Origin: Effrenium voratum
Taxonomy: Eukaryota; Sar; Dinophyceae; Suessiales; Symbiodiniaceae
Direction: 5' to 3'
Assembly: GCA_963377175.1 (NCBI GenBank)
Contig: CAUJNA010001233.1
Span: 1-64,000 of the forward strand
DNA length: 64,000 nt
Numbering within the stretch: position 1 is the first letter of the stretch; every line of letters starts with the position of its first letter. Below the pieces are notes generated by a model, which ran no database searches, had not been told where the DNA came from, and saw only the letters and a program-made list of their open reading frames with translations. A program made the position numbers and the translations under genes. Of this stretch, positions 29,101 through 41,100 are shown one piece after another.

Positions 29101-32100
29101 GCATTCTTCGACTTGGCTCTCAACTTCAGGAGCCGCACAGATACCGAAAAGGTCCTCATCCACGGAACTTCGCAATCCTCATTGTGGAGCATTCTGGGTG
29201 GTATGCAGGTTACTGCGTCCACTGCGAGCAAGGAAGCGGTGGGCGTATGGACGTCTCTGAAGGCGATTGAGGCCCTGGGGTACTGCCCTCTGTCGCACTA
29301 CGGCCAGAACACGTGGGCGAGGAATAACGCAGCCGGACGAGACCGAAAACCTGTTCGGCGACAATTCCGCCCTGAGGGGCGTCAAGAGAGGAGCTCAGCG
29401 AGTGTTCCCGAACGCGAGGTTGGCGATTTGCGGCATCTGCATTAAGCTCGAGAAGCCCGCGGCGGACTCCCAGTATGTGGAGCTGTGCAGCTCAGGGGGC
29501 GATAGCACCCTGCAATATTTCAATCCATTTATTGAGTGGAATCCGCACGCTCCCTCCGTTGTATGGGCTATGCACAAGTTCTTCCCTGAGAACTACATGG
29601 GGCCGATAGGTCTCTCAGTTGAAGAGGAGAACTTGCGTGCTGCTCCAGGGACACCTCAGGCTGCTCAGGCGGAAGGCGGTATGCTCTTCTCTAAGATAGT
29701 GCCGAAGTCGAACATGGGTGATGCAATCCAAGGTGAGACGCTTGACATCACCTTGACGAAGGGATACTTCACCGAGGCCAAGGAGGAAGCAAAGGCCATT
29801 GCACGGGCGGCGATCATCCCGAAAGAACTGGAGTGCTTTGAGCAAGCCAGAAAGGTAATGCGCCTGATTAGGAACAGGAAGGTTGTTCCATCATCCGTGA
29901 TCTGCCAAGGGGAGGATACTCCCGAATGGCCGTTGATCCCGTGCAGATGGAGAGGCTCTGGGATGTGTGGACAACTGCCGTGGTAACGGATGTGATGCTT
30001 TCCATCTACCCCTCCATAGTGCTGAGCGAGATGAGCCGTGTTGGCCAGGAAGACAGGGAGACGGTTGATCCTCACACTGTAACGACTGAGGGCGTCGATA
30101 GACGCGTTGACGAGGAAGCTGAGCAACATGCCTGAATGGTCGGGTAACTTGGTTGACTCTGCGAAGTCTGTTGCAGCCAGATGGGGCGGGAAGGCGAGCT
30201 ATGACAAGCCTGAAGCTCCACTCACCGAGGCTGGGATGAAGAGTGCATCGCTGGAGGATCGAGCCTATGCCCTCACGCAGCTGAATGAGATGGTGAACTT
30301 TCACAAGAAGCATTTGTGCTTCGGATGAGGGGCACCATCGTTGAGTGCGACCGCTCCAATCGAGCCCTTCGCCCCCAACCAGATTGACGTGAGCAGGAAA
30401 TTCCGCCCGAGTGATGCGGCCAGCAAGATGACGTACAATCTCGTGGTCTTGGACGGGAAGAAGGATTATCTTGCCGATAGGCAGCCAATCAGACCGGAAC
30501 TGCGATCTGCTGGACTTGTGCCTAATGAGGCTAGGACGTGTCAGATTGTGGTCCCCACGAAGAATAGGATGAGCGAGTACGTTCCGGACTATGACCAGAC
30601 AGCGGCCACAATCGCGGGGCGGGAGGCCGCCCAGGCTTTGATGAAGCTGCTCACGTGTGACTTTGAAGGTTTGGTCATTAACTCAAAGAGGGTCTCGGAG
30701 TTATTCGAGGAGAAAGTGCTGAAGGAGACTGGACGAGAGGCTGGAAACTGGGTAAGTGTTGATCAGGCCGTCTGGTTCCTGAAGGAGGTCACGGGAATGG
30801 AGAACGCTGAGATGTCGTGGAAATTCTTCATTCCGGCGATCAAGGCTTTCCCGGGGGCAAGTTGAGGTTATGCCAATGCTCATGTATGACGAGACTGGCA
30901 TCTTCCTCAAGGAATACACCAGGTTGGTGGCCGTTAGGTTCACGCGGATCGGACGGGACTTGAGCTTCAGTGCCGTGAGGCAAAGGTACACGCAAGGGGA
31001 TGCTCCTGGCGGGTCTCTGATGTATGAGATGCACTGGGGGGAACTTCCTATGGTGGGGTACGTCGTGATGAAGTCAGGAAGGCGGTCCAACTCCAAAAAG
31101 GTGAGGCGGAATGGAAAGGCCATGATCGAGATATTGATCACAAGGCCTGACGAGTACGAATCGATTGGAGATGGGAGACTGGATGCGGGCCTGGTTCCAA
31201 TTATGGAGGCTATGCGACCCGATGCCGAGGTATCGCCTTCGTGGTATGTCAGGGACAGGCTGCGGAACTACTCAGGTAGGTACGTGGTGGTCATGGTGGA
31301 CCTTCGGGTACATTGGTCGCTGATTGGACCTGTGTTTCTGACGAGGAGAAAGACTCTTGCCGTTCGGGACGAGATCCACATGGGTGTGTGGAAGGCCGCG
31401 TACATGTTCGATGATTACACGATAGTGTATCATCGGGTTTGGGACTACGGTGACTTCACTCCCGATAGGGGGACTCACAAGCGGGCGCGTGTGGAAGTCA
31501 GGTTGAATGTGACCGGCGCCTTCTGTTTGAGGTGCGCGCAGATTACACCATCTGGGATGCACTTGTGCCCTGGATGTGTGCTCCCGGTCTTCTACCCGAA
31601 CTTCATCCCCAACGCGGACGAGGAGGACTTTGCGGGGAGCCGCGTCGTCCCGGACTGGGTGAAGAGCATGGGACAGTTCAAGCCCAAGAGGATCGCTTCC
31701 GATGTGGTCGGGGTTATCAAGAGGAGCTTGATTTCCTACTCGATGGCATCTGACCTGAGGATGACGGTGCAGAGCGGCATCCGGTTGCCTCCTTATCTCG
31801 GGGAGGATAAGGGCGGAGTTGACGCGGCGTGGGATGAACTGGCAAAGGTGCTCTTTCAGTTTTCCTACGTGTCAGGCATTTCGGCCTCGGATGCATTCGT
31901 GGAGAAGTGGGTGGCAAAGCACCTGATCAAAACCAACCAGGTCGATAGATTTGAGTCGGTGACTGAGTACTTCCGAGCGAATCCGGTGCATGCGGCCCAG
32001 TGGGGAAGACGTATGACGACTTCCGTTAGGAAGTTCGCCCGTCATGACACGTACTTGTCCTTCTACCGTGATTGGTGCTGCTGCGGGTCACCTGACTCCC

Positions 32101-35100
32101 ATGTATCCGACCCATAGGAAGGATGCAGACATCCTGGCTAGCCATAAATTGATGGCGGACCTCAGGAACTACATGGTCTCGGCGACGGGGTACGACGAGA
32201 AGAGAAGATTAGCCAAAGTGCAGAAGGCAATCAATGCTGGCCAATCAGAGCCTCCTGCCCTTTTCCGTGACCCATTCGTCTACGTTAGTGACGATAGGGT
32301 GAGGACGGTTCTTGATGGTCGTCAACCGGAGCCGTTGGATGTGAACGTTGACGAGCTCCAGTCGGTGCCTCATGCTGCACAGGGTCCTGGTCCAAAGCAG
32401 GAGCCGATCATCAAGGGCGGGAAAGGAAAAGGGAAGAAGGGTGAAAAGGGTGGTAAGGGCGATACTCCTTCCGACCCACAACCAAAGTCAAGCGATGTGT
32501 CAGGAAAAGGATCTGGCAAGGGCGATAGCCCTGCCGCTCCGAAGACGAAAGCCAAGGCTAACGCTGGGCCGGCTCCAATGGAGGTTGATCCACCTGTGGC
32601 TCAACCGAAGAAGACTTGGGTCGCGATAGCGGTTGAAGGAGCCCGGCCAAGTGCAAAGGCTAAGATGACTCCTGTCCCGAAGGCCGAGCCGAAGGGGAAG
32701 GCAGCTTCAGTTCCTGAGGCGAAGAGTGCTCAGGCTCCGAGGGCTGAGTCTAAGGAGACGAAGCAAGCTGACCCGAAGGTTGAGGTCAAGAAGGAGAAGG
32801 TAAGCGGAGACGACGTTCCCGGCGATAGTCGGGGCTCAGCTGAGGGGCAGAAGAGAGAAAGGAAATCCCGTTGGGATCCGGATGAGCCTGTGAAGGAGTC
32901 GACGAAGCGGGAGGCATCAAAGAGACCTGATGATGTCGACAACCGGCCAGGTGCGGCAGCGAGAGAGGCAAGTGGAGATGATCTTCACTCCGCGCTTGGT
33001 AGGTCTTCGGTAGAGGACGCGGTAGCGCCCTTGACGGCTTCCAAGGCGATGGCGAAGAAGCCTGAAGGGAGTGAGGTCAGGCTGCAATCGGCAGAGCGAG
33101 CTGCTGCGAGCCCGGCGGAGGGTCATTTCCTGGTGTTGCCGGAGAATTCAGTGGTGGATGCCTTCCTGACGATGTCACCCGATAGGGTGCTAAATAGGCA
33201 GGTCAGGGATTTCATCAGAAATGGCGAGAACGCTTCAGCGCTGGAGGTTCTCAACCAGATCGTGGCGAACTCTCTTGGGCGGACGACGTCGGGATTCGGA
33301 TGTTTCCCGCACTCCCTCTCGGAGGTCCGTTAGGACCCTGGACACCAGGGATTCCCGAGAATCGAGAAGGCGCAGATATCGACCGCGGCGTGACAAAGAT
33401 CGAGACCGAAGAAGGGACGATGTTCGAGATCGTCGTGGTGATGATTCACTCGATCGAGAGCGAGATCGAAGGCGAGATGATCGCAGGAGATCCGAGAGGG
33501 ATCGTGACAGGGACCGTGCGCGGGGCGGACGTGACCGGAGGAGACGTGACGATAGCCGATAGGCTGAGTCACGGGGATTGCGGCCGATAGGCTTGCGTCC
33601 TTTCTCCGATGGTTGGCGCGGTGCGGAGGTGATGATGTTCCTTCCGAACCGCTGAGGCGCAAAGATCATGTCTCTCCCCACCGCTGCTCGGCTGCTGGTC
33701 ACGCTCATCGTGAAGTAGTGTGAGTGAGAGGGGATGCAAACTGGTGGAGGGTACTCCCAGGTTTGCGGAGTTCAAGTATTTTTCAGATACGCATGGTCAG
33801 GGGTACCTCTTGCCGATAGGCGAGGGTACTGATGAACATTCGTTATCCTTTGTTTCATGGCTTCTGATAAGAATTGAACTACTTGCATTGTTGATGCAAA
33901 CAGTTGTGACCTAGTGTCGTCATGTGGACTTTTCCACAAGGTATGTTGGACAGCGTTACCCCGATTAATTCGGGGTGGTGGCGGGAATTTAATGCCCGGG
34001 ATGTCGCGCAACTGCCTTTGTGGGTTTGCTCGGCCCGCTGACGGCGGTAGTGTCCAGCTGTTTGCGGACGCATGCGAGCAGTTAAATCCTATCAGTAAAT
34101 GGCACACTCCACCCGTCATATGACGGGCTCCTCGTGAGGGGGGTGTGATTAGCCATGGTTCATTTCATCATCAGGGATGTCGCGGTAGTGACTGACCTGT
34201 GATGTTTGGCTCAAGTTTTATGGGTTCCGTCGCGCCTCGGATGGGCGTCGCCGAACCCCTGCGTCGACCGACGGCATCTCGGGGGAGAAAGAGACCTCGG
34301 CCCGCTGCCTGGTTGGTAGGGACTATTCGTGCGGCCTGTCGTCGATCAAGGTTGCGGGTTAACTCTTTTCTCTTTTGGTTGTTGTTCTCTGGTGTGTGGG
34401 AAACCCTGATCTTTGGGACCGGGGATTGGTTTGCTTTTGGGGAACCTTTCTTTTGTGGCTTGTCTACCCCAACTTACCCATTGCCTGGGCACAGGCTCGT
34501 GCCCGAATCACAATATTCAATGCCTTCTTGTCGTTTGCATTTGTGTTGCTGTCGTCTTCCTGTGCGACATGGCTGATGTCCTTGCCAAGTGTGATGAACT
34601 CTTTTGTTTCAGATACTACGAGAATTTCGAGATAGATGACACCACCGGGAAGCCTTTGTCTCGACGAGAAGTGACCGACCTTCACTACGAGAGGCTGCAG
34701 CTTTTGCAGAGAGACACTTGGCTGGAAGCAAAGGTTGTCAAACCATGCGAAGTGGAGTGTTTGGTTTCACCAAATCGAGCCAGTCGCCATTTAGGCCGTA
34801 TTCAACTTATTTTGCGGGTGAAATATGTGTACTGCGTTTGCAGGACAATACTTATTTTACGCTTCACTGCTTACCCAAGATCACCAGGTTCGACGTGGCC
34901 ACGCACATTGTTTGTATTGCACGCATACTGCCGCACTGATGCGCGTAAGAGAGGAATCAATCTGCGGGCCATTCTTAGCCATGGCTTGCTTTGCTGGTGC
35001 CACCCCTTGCATCTGGTAGCGTCCGGGACTGCTTGGATTCCGGGCGACTTGCACTTCATTGCACGTTGAGCGGTGGGCGTTGTGTTGCGTTGAAGTGCTC

Positions 35101-38100
35101 ATTGCGAAGTTTTTGAATGCTCACGCGAGTGCCTGTATCGACTAGAGTAAAGTGAGAGGCTGGTCGGACTCTCGTTGGTAGGCTGTCGATGCAAAGCGAG
35201 CTGGGGAACACCTACAGTTACGATCATCTTAGCAGCATTGCATGGCAGGGGTAGGCTAAGCGAGCTCGCTGACTTAGAGGTGTTCCAGGGTGTGTTTGGA
35301 AGGGTTGATAGTATTTTGAAGTGCCACTTCTGTGCTCACGAAGCGCGCTTGTTTGCCGAGGTCCCCTTGGCTACGTGCGCTCAAGTCAGCCATGTTAAAA
35401 CGAGGTCCAAAACTGGTTCCCCAGGGAAGCAACACCTCTGAAACTGTCGCTGCATATTTGCCGAATTGGTTTGATTCCTTTTAAAGAGAGCGATTCCAGT
35501 CTTTGGGCGTGTGGAGTTGAGATAGAGAGATGTAAGGCGCGTGGCATGTTTGGGGACAAGTCGCAAGATCACGGCGATTCGGGGGTTTCAATTGTTCTGG
35601 CTCTGAGTTGCTTTGCTTCGAAGGGTTTGGCGGCTGGGTCGTGGAGTTCCCGTTAGGTCGGTCGTTCGCGCGTCGGTTGTCGGTCGGTGGGTGCTGTGAC
35701 AGCTTTCGCGGCATTTTGCGTACGTTTGTGGCTTTTGGCGGTTGTAGCTTTGGCTTTCCACATCCTCAGCTATCATCACTGCCAGGGTAGTGTTTGCAAC
35801 CCACCCTAAACCTGCACTAAGCAATCCCTAAACCGCCAAAAATCATTCCTAAGCCCGCATCAAACCAGCACTTAAGCACCAGCCCCCCGCCAAACACCCT
35901 CCAAACCAGCACTAAACAAACATAAAGTAAACTCTTTTCTAATCCTGGACTCATATTAAACTAGTATTGAATGGCTTATAGAAACCTTCAACACACGCTA
36001 AGCCAACCCGAACCAACCCTAAGCCAACCCTAGCCAACCCTAAACCAACCCTACACAAAAACTGAAACAAACCTAAACCCACCCTTTTCCAACCGCACCA
36101 CCCTAAACCAGCCCTAAACCAACCCCATAGCAACCAACCCTACACCCACCCTGAACCAGCTTTAAGCCGCCTCAAAATCAACCCCCACAAGAACCCAAGA
36201 AAACCATAAACCAACCTTTAAGCTTTAGACCAGCTCTAAAGCATCCTAAACCAGCCTAAACCTACCCTAAAATCGCCCTAAACCAACCCTAAACCCGTGC
36301 CACAGCCAGCGTAAACCACAACTAAACCCACCCTCAATGCACACCTGTACCAACCCTAAGCAAATTCTACTCAATCCCAAAGCAACCCTAAACCCACCCT
36401 AACCCTACACCCACCCTAAACCCTAAACCAGCGCCAAAACCAATTCAACCAAACCAACTCTAAACCAACCTGAAACCCACCCTAAACTAGCCTTAAACCA
36501 ACCCGAAATCAGCCTTAAACCAACCCTAAGCCAGCCTTAACCCTAAACCCACTGTAAACCAAGACTAGTAATCCCTGAACCACAAAAATAAACCCTGACA
36601 AACCCTAAGTAACCCCTACACCAACCCCAAACCACCCGAGAACCAAACCTGAACGATCCTAAACGGCTGCATGTATTGAGGTCTGTTTCCAGGAATTTCC
36701 GGACAATCCGAGCTTGAAGCCCATCATGCTCATTAATGTGGCCAACCTGGACAGCAGGTGCCCTGAGCACTGCCGATGTTGCGAGTGGTATGACCTGGGT
36801 TGAGATTTGAGAGCAAAAGTTCCCGTGCCCTTAACCTTTTCGAGACCTTTTTCGAGCTGGTTTTGTAGGGGTCCTGATCCAAGTGGACTTCTATTTGATT
36901 CGTTTGAGTCAAGCTTCGATGCTCTCGATGTTCGACCTTCGCATTCGGAGCTTCGGAGCTTCGGACCTAGGGAGGCGCTGGTGCAGCACTTCGAGCCGTT
37001 GCCGCTGGAGGTGCTGAAGACTCTCAGCGCCAAGGTCTGCTACCTCGACGCCCCTCGGAAATAGCGGACAGTAGTAAAATTAGATATCTGGAACAGGCAG
37101 AATGGGTTCTATGGATTCAGATTGGTTCGGATTCATGGTTGAACAGCGAAGTGGACTTAACAGGGTAAATTGAACAGCGAAGTGGGAACATATTGGTCTT
37201 GTAGATTGCTACCGAAGAGTCGCAGAATGTGCCACATGGAGGCTGGTAGGATTTCCCAAATGTACCGATCGTGAGAGAGCACCTGAGACATGTCTGAAAG
37301 ACTCTGGACACCAAAGGGGTGCAGGGTGATCTTTTTAGGGAGGTGTGGCTCCTTTTCCGCTCAGGTTAGCAAGGATCCGACGCTGGCTGTCATGGAACAG
37401 AAGGTGCGTCGCTTGAGTTTGGCACCTCTGGCCACCTTGATTCTGGCAGGTGAAGGAGGCCATTGCAGCACAGGAGAAGGCTGAAGCCGAGAAAGAGGCC
37501 ACAGAGCCGAAGAAAAAGAAGCGCAAGAAGAAGGTGGGGCACAACATGGAACTGGGGCACATTCCGAAGAGAAGCTTCGAGCCTTGAGCGTGCGGCATGC
37601 GACCGAAAGGAGGAAAACGTCGGAATAGTCTGAGATGCTTTGAGATGCCTTGAGATGCTTTGAGATGCTTTGACGTCTTGCCTCGTTTGCTTCAGGTGAA
37701 AACAGAGGAGGAGCAGCGGCTTTGCGAGCTGCTGGTTGAGATCTTAGTGAATCGCCTGGAGCGCCCGGTGATGCAGCAGCTCGTCACACTGCTTGCTGGG
37801 CTTCGGGCTTCCGGGTTCTTGCTGGGGATGAGCTGTTACTTCTGATATGTCTGGTACTTCTGGTACTCGGGTCTTGGGAAGATTGCAGGCAAGATGACGT
37901 AATGAAGATGCCGCTGTATCCGACAGAGGAGCTGATTTGGGATCCAAACCTCGTTCCAGAGGAGCATTACTCAGGCGCGCATCTGTCCAATGGCAGGGCA
38001 CTGGTTGCCTTGTAGGTGACTACTCGTTGGCGCTGCCAAAGCTGAATCTCCAGTTCCTCACGATTCACGTGCTTCGGCTTGCTTCGGCTTGCATTCGGAG

Positions 38101-41100
38101 CAAGTGAACTCGGAACGGGCACGATGGTAAGGACTACTTGCTCCGCAACTTCAACCTCTTCAGGTTGGAGTCAACGCATGAGATCCGAGATGACCTCCAT
38201 GATCAGATCCCCAGGACAGGTTCGGAAGTTCAGGAGTTGCTTGGTGAGCCATTTCTCAGGATGAAGGCCTCCTTGGATCAAGATGGGAGCACCCACTTCA
38301 GTGGGTCTGCCCGAATGGCGATACCGCTGGGCGGCTTGGAAGTGATGAATGCTACCTGACAGCATTAATTTCTGCATGTCTGCATGTCTGCATATGTCTG
38401 CATATTTCTGCCCGGCCTGCTCCCAGGCAGGTTTGAAAGGGACACTTGCAGGTGAAGAGACCGAAAGTGGGCGAGGAGGTGCCCTCCGAGGTGCGCGCAG
38501 AGGTCAGGTGGTCCCTCACGGGCGTGCTGCCGTAGCACCCTCAGCTGGAGCACCCTGCAGCTTTGTGAGTTCAGTCGGCACAGTCCACAGGCTGCACAGG
38601 CTGCACAGTCACAGTCGGTCGACAGTGTGCGGCAGTCGCGACATGTTTCGGTGAGGCACGTGCGGGAGGAGTGGGATACGTTGAGGGAGCACGACGTGAT
38701 CTTCCTGATCAGGCCTGAACCATCCTGAACCCAACTTTTCAAAGCACTCTTGTTGAACCGGTGCTAGGATCCAGCCACCGGCGGAGCCCTACGATGGCAG
38801 GGTGGCTGATCTCTCTGTGGCGGAGTTCCCACAAAAATTCGGCCCTTGCCCTGGAGATTTGAGCGTCGACCGTGGCACATTCAGCACGTTGAAGAATTAA
38901 AGGTGTGGTCTCCGTGCGTGGAGCAGCTGCAGCCTCAGCGAAGAGCCGCAACCCTCGAACCACCGGCAAGTTGGCCAGGAGATCACAGAGCTTCTGGACG
39001 ATGAGGGTAGCAAAGCCGCACAACGCTGCATGCGTATGGGCATACGCATACGAGCCATACATGCCATACGAGCCAAGCTTCGGATTCTTCCCGTCTCTAT
39101 GTCGGCCGAGGCAACGTCCTTAGCGACCCCAATCCCGCCGAGCGTCGAAGTCCTGTGGGCGACATTCGGGTCGCAAGAGTCCTGCTGGACCCTGCACAGT
39201 ACCACCAGGAGAGCATGGCGAGCCAAACGAGCAATCCATGCGCAATGCATGCGTGCATGCGCAAAAACGCGAGCAATGCCACATAAGGTTGGGACCGTTG
39301 GGATGCTTTTGTGTGAGCTTGGCTCAGGACCTGGAGGCAATGGCAGCCGGAAAGCCAGAGGTCTATAGCACCCTGAACCTTGTGATGAGAAGAAAGCCGA
39401 TGCTTGGCACGCAAGGTCTGTATCATTCTGTATCACAAGTGAAGTTGCGTCTTTGGTCTCAGGAAGGAGAACAACTTCAAGGCAATCTTGCACACCATCA
39501 GGTGCCTCATTTCCGCTTTGCCAGATCAAGTTCAATGAGTCTTTGTGGCAGGAGCTTGATGAACAACGAAGACACAGTGGTTCCAGTGACTTGCTAGAAG
39601 CCTAAAACAAAGCTCGTGGAATGCCGACGGCTGGCTTGCGCCTGTCGCACCACGTGCGCAGCTGGTGTTTTTTGCCACTCACTGCCATTCACAAGCTGCT
39701 GAACAGGTCGCAAGTTGCTGAACACAAAGACATCTTTGATGTTCAGTTCATTCTGTTTGGTTTATTGTAAACATTTCGTTCAGTTTGCTGCAAGGATTGG
39801 CTTCACGATCTCTTCTTGGGATATGGTGATCCGGGCGCAGCACAGTACTGGAAGCTGCCTACCTCGCTGAACCAGATTGATTTCCGAAGCTTGGCCGACA
39901 GATTTGATCGATTTGCTTTGAGGGCCCTCAAGGGTACCTTTTGGCATAGCTCAGACCGAGGGCGTTTGCCTGTGCTTGTATATGCAGTGTGGCAGGCGAC
40001 ACGTTTCTGGACGATGACCACATTCTGGAATCTGGGCCCTAGCTGTGTCACTTAAAATGTCCGATGCGCCGGGCCGATGCGTCTTTTTTGCTTTGTGCTT
40101 GCGAGGAGTCCTTCCCGGACGCAGAAGACATTGACGTGCCGGATAATCTGCAGCGGCCCTTCCGTTTGAGCTTCGAGAAGGTGCGAGATGAACCTGGAAA
40201 GAGGCCAATAGAAAGAGCCACGGCGGCCATGGCCTGGGTTATTGGAGTTGTTGAAGTTGGGATCCTGATCCAAGGAGTGAAGGCTTCGGCGTACACGCTG
40301 CCAAACATGGGACCATATCCTGAATGCAAGCTGGCAGCTCAGGGCAACTGACAATGCGAGAGAGGCTTCAGCTGAGTCTTGGCATTCGCCGAGCTGACTG
40401 TCACTCAAGGCCGCGCGAGAACTTCATCCGCTTCACTCCTGTGCAAGTGGAAGCCATCCGCTCCGGCGTGAACCCAGGGCTGACCATGGTGGTGGGCCCT
40501 CCGGGCACGGGAAAGACAGATACCGCGGTGCAGGCGTGCCAACTGAGAAATGTTGAATGTGTTGGCACTTCAGCATGTTGCAGGTGGTGAATCTGCTCTT
40601 TCACAACTTTCCAGATCAAAAGATAGTTCTGGTGGCACATTCCAATCAAGCGCTGAATGACCTCTTCGAGAAAATCGTGGCGCTGGACATCCCTGAAAGA
40701 TATTTGCTCAGGTTGGGCCGTGGAATTGACGACCCTTGCACTGGCAATTGGGGCACCAAGCAGCGAACAGGATTTGAGGAGGTGCATGGGGACAACTCGG
40801 GTTGGAACTGTCCTAGGAGCTGGATGCCAAGCAGGATTTCTCGAAGTGGGGCCGTGTAAACCACATGCTGTCGGAGCCTGAGTTGCCTGCATCCTGAGAG
40901 ATGTTGAGAGCGTGCCCATTGGCATTGCATCGATTGCACCGAGGAAGCGGCGGCTGGAGCTGTTGGCCAAGGTGGAGCGATTGGCTGACACCTTTGACCT
41001 GTCCGGTCAGGCAGGGCTCACCGAACAGACTGGGAATTAGATGCGATGTACGAAGGCTGAGCTTTCGCGTGAACTCATGGACACTGGTTCAGGTGAGGGT

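Larger units (their letters stand above)
18074..33873 (+). repeat. Dispersed family of GATA/GTTA-loop mini-hairpins (about 60 sites)
   Basis: On the sense strand, GATA or GTTA is again and again flanked by complementary arms of 3-7 bp, each with a different stem. About 34 have at least four uninterrupted Watson-Crick pairs; others have G-T wobbles, one mismatch or a bulge. Loop start positions of clear cases: 18078, 18384, 18463, 18880, 18996, 19123, 19369, 19528, 21077, 21147, 21837, 21891, 22637, 23911, 24600, 24916, 25264, 26061, 26150, 26635, 27247, 27434, 27479, 28074+100 (28174), 28403, 28873, 28936, 29209, 29915, 30097, 30476, 30700, 31421, 32025, 32524, 32824, 33181, 33329, 33558, 33815, 33866. 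They fall in all three codon positions and in non-coding parts, and I find none in the LTRs. Confidence 0.85.
17554..34512 (+). mobile_element. Complete 16,959-bp Ty1/copia-type LTR retrotransposon inside an AQR intron
   Basis: Two direct LTRs (351 and 369 bp) begin TGTG and end CACA, are flanked by a perfect ATATT duplication, and enclose gag-like, protease, integrase, methyltransferase-like, dUTPase, reverse transcriptase and RNase H segments in that order. Integrase before RT is the copia order. The LTRs differ by 6 substitutions and one 18-bp indel, so the insertion is fairly recent. Many frameshifts make this copy unlikely to be active as read. The element is two to three times longer than usual copia elements because of long gag/linker regions and about 6.5 kb of extra coding DNA after RNase H. 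Confidence 0.93.

Noticed and set aside
29150..29260. ADP-ribosyltransferase domain (HGT motif) in the accessory region
   Set aside because: Only one short motif fits and the remaining catalytic residues were not found; kept only as a remark.
18074..33873. GATA/GTTA hairpins as causes of the frameshifts (bypass elements)
   Set aside because: The frame changes at about 18,590, 19,190, 19,980 and 26,600 do not coincide with hairpins, so ordinary indel decay or sequencing indels explain them better.
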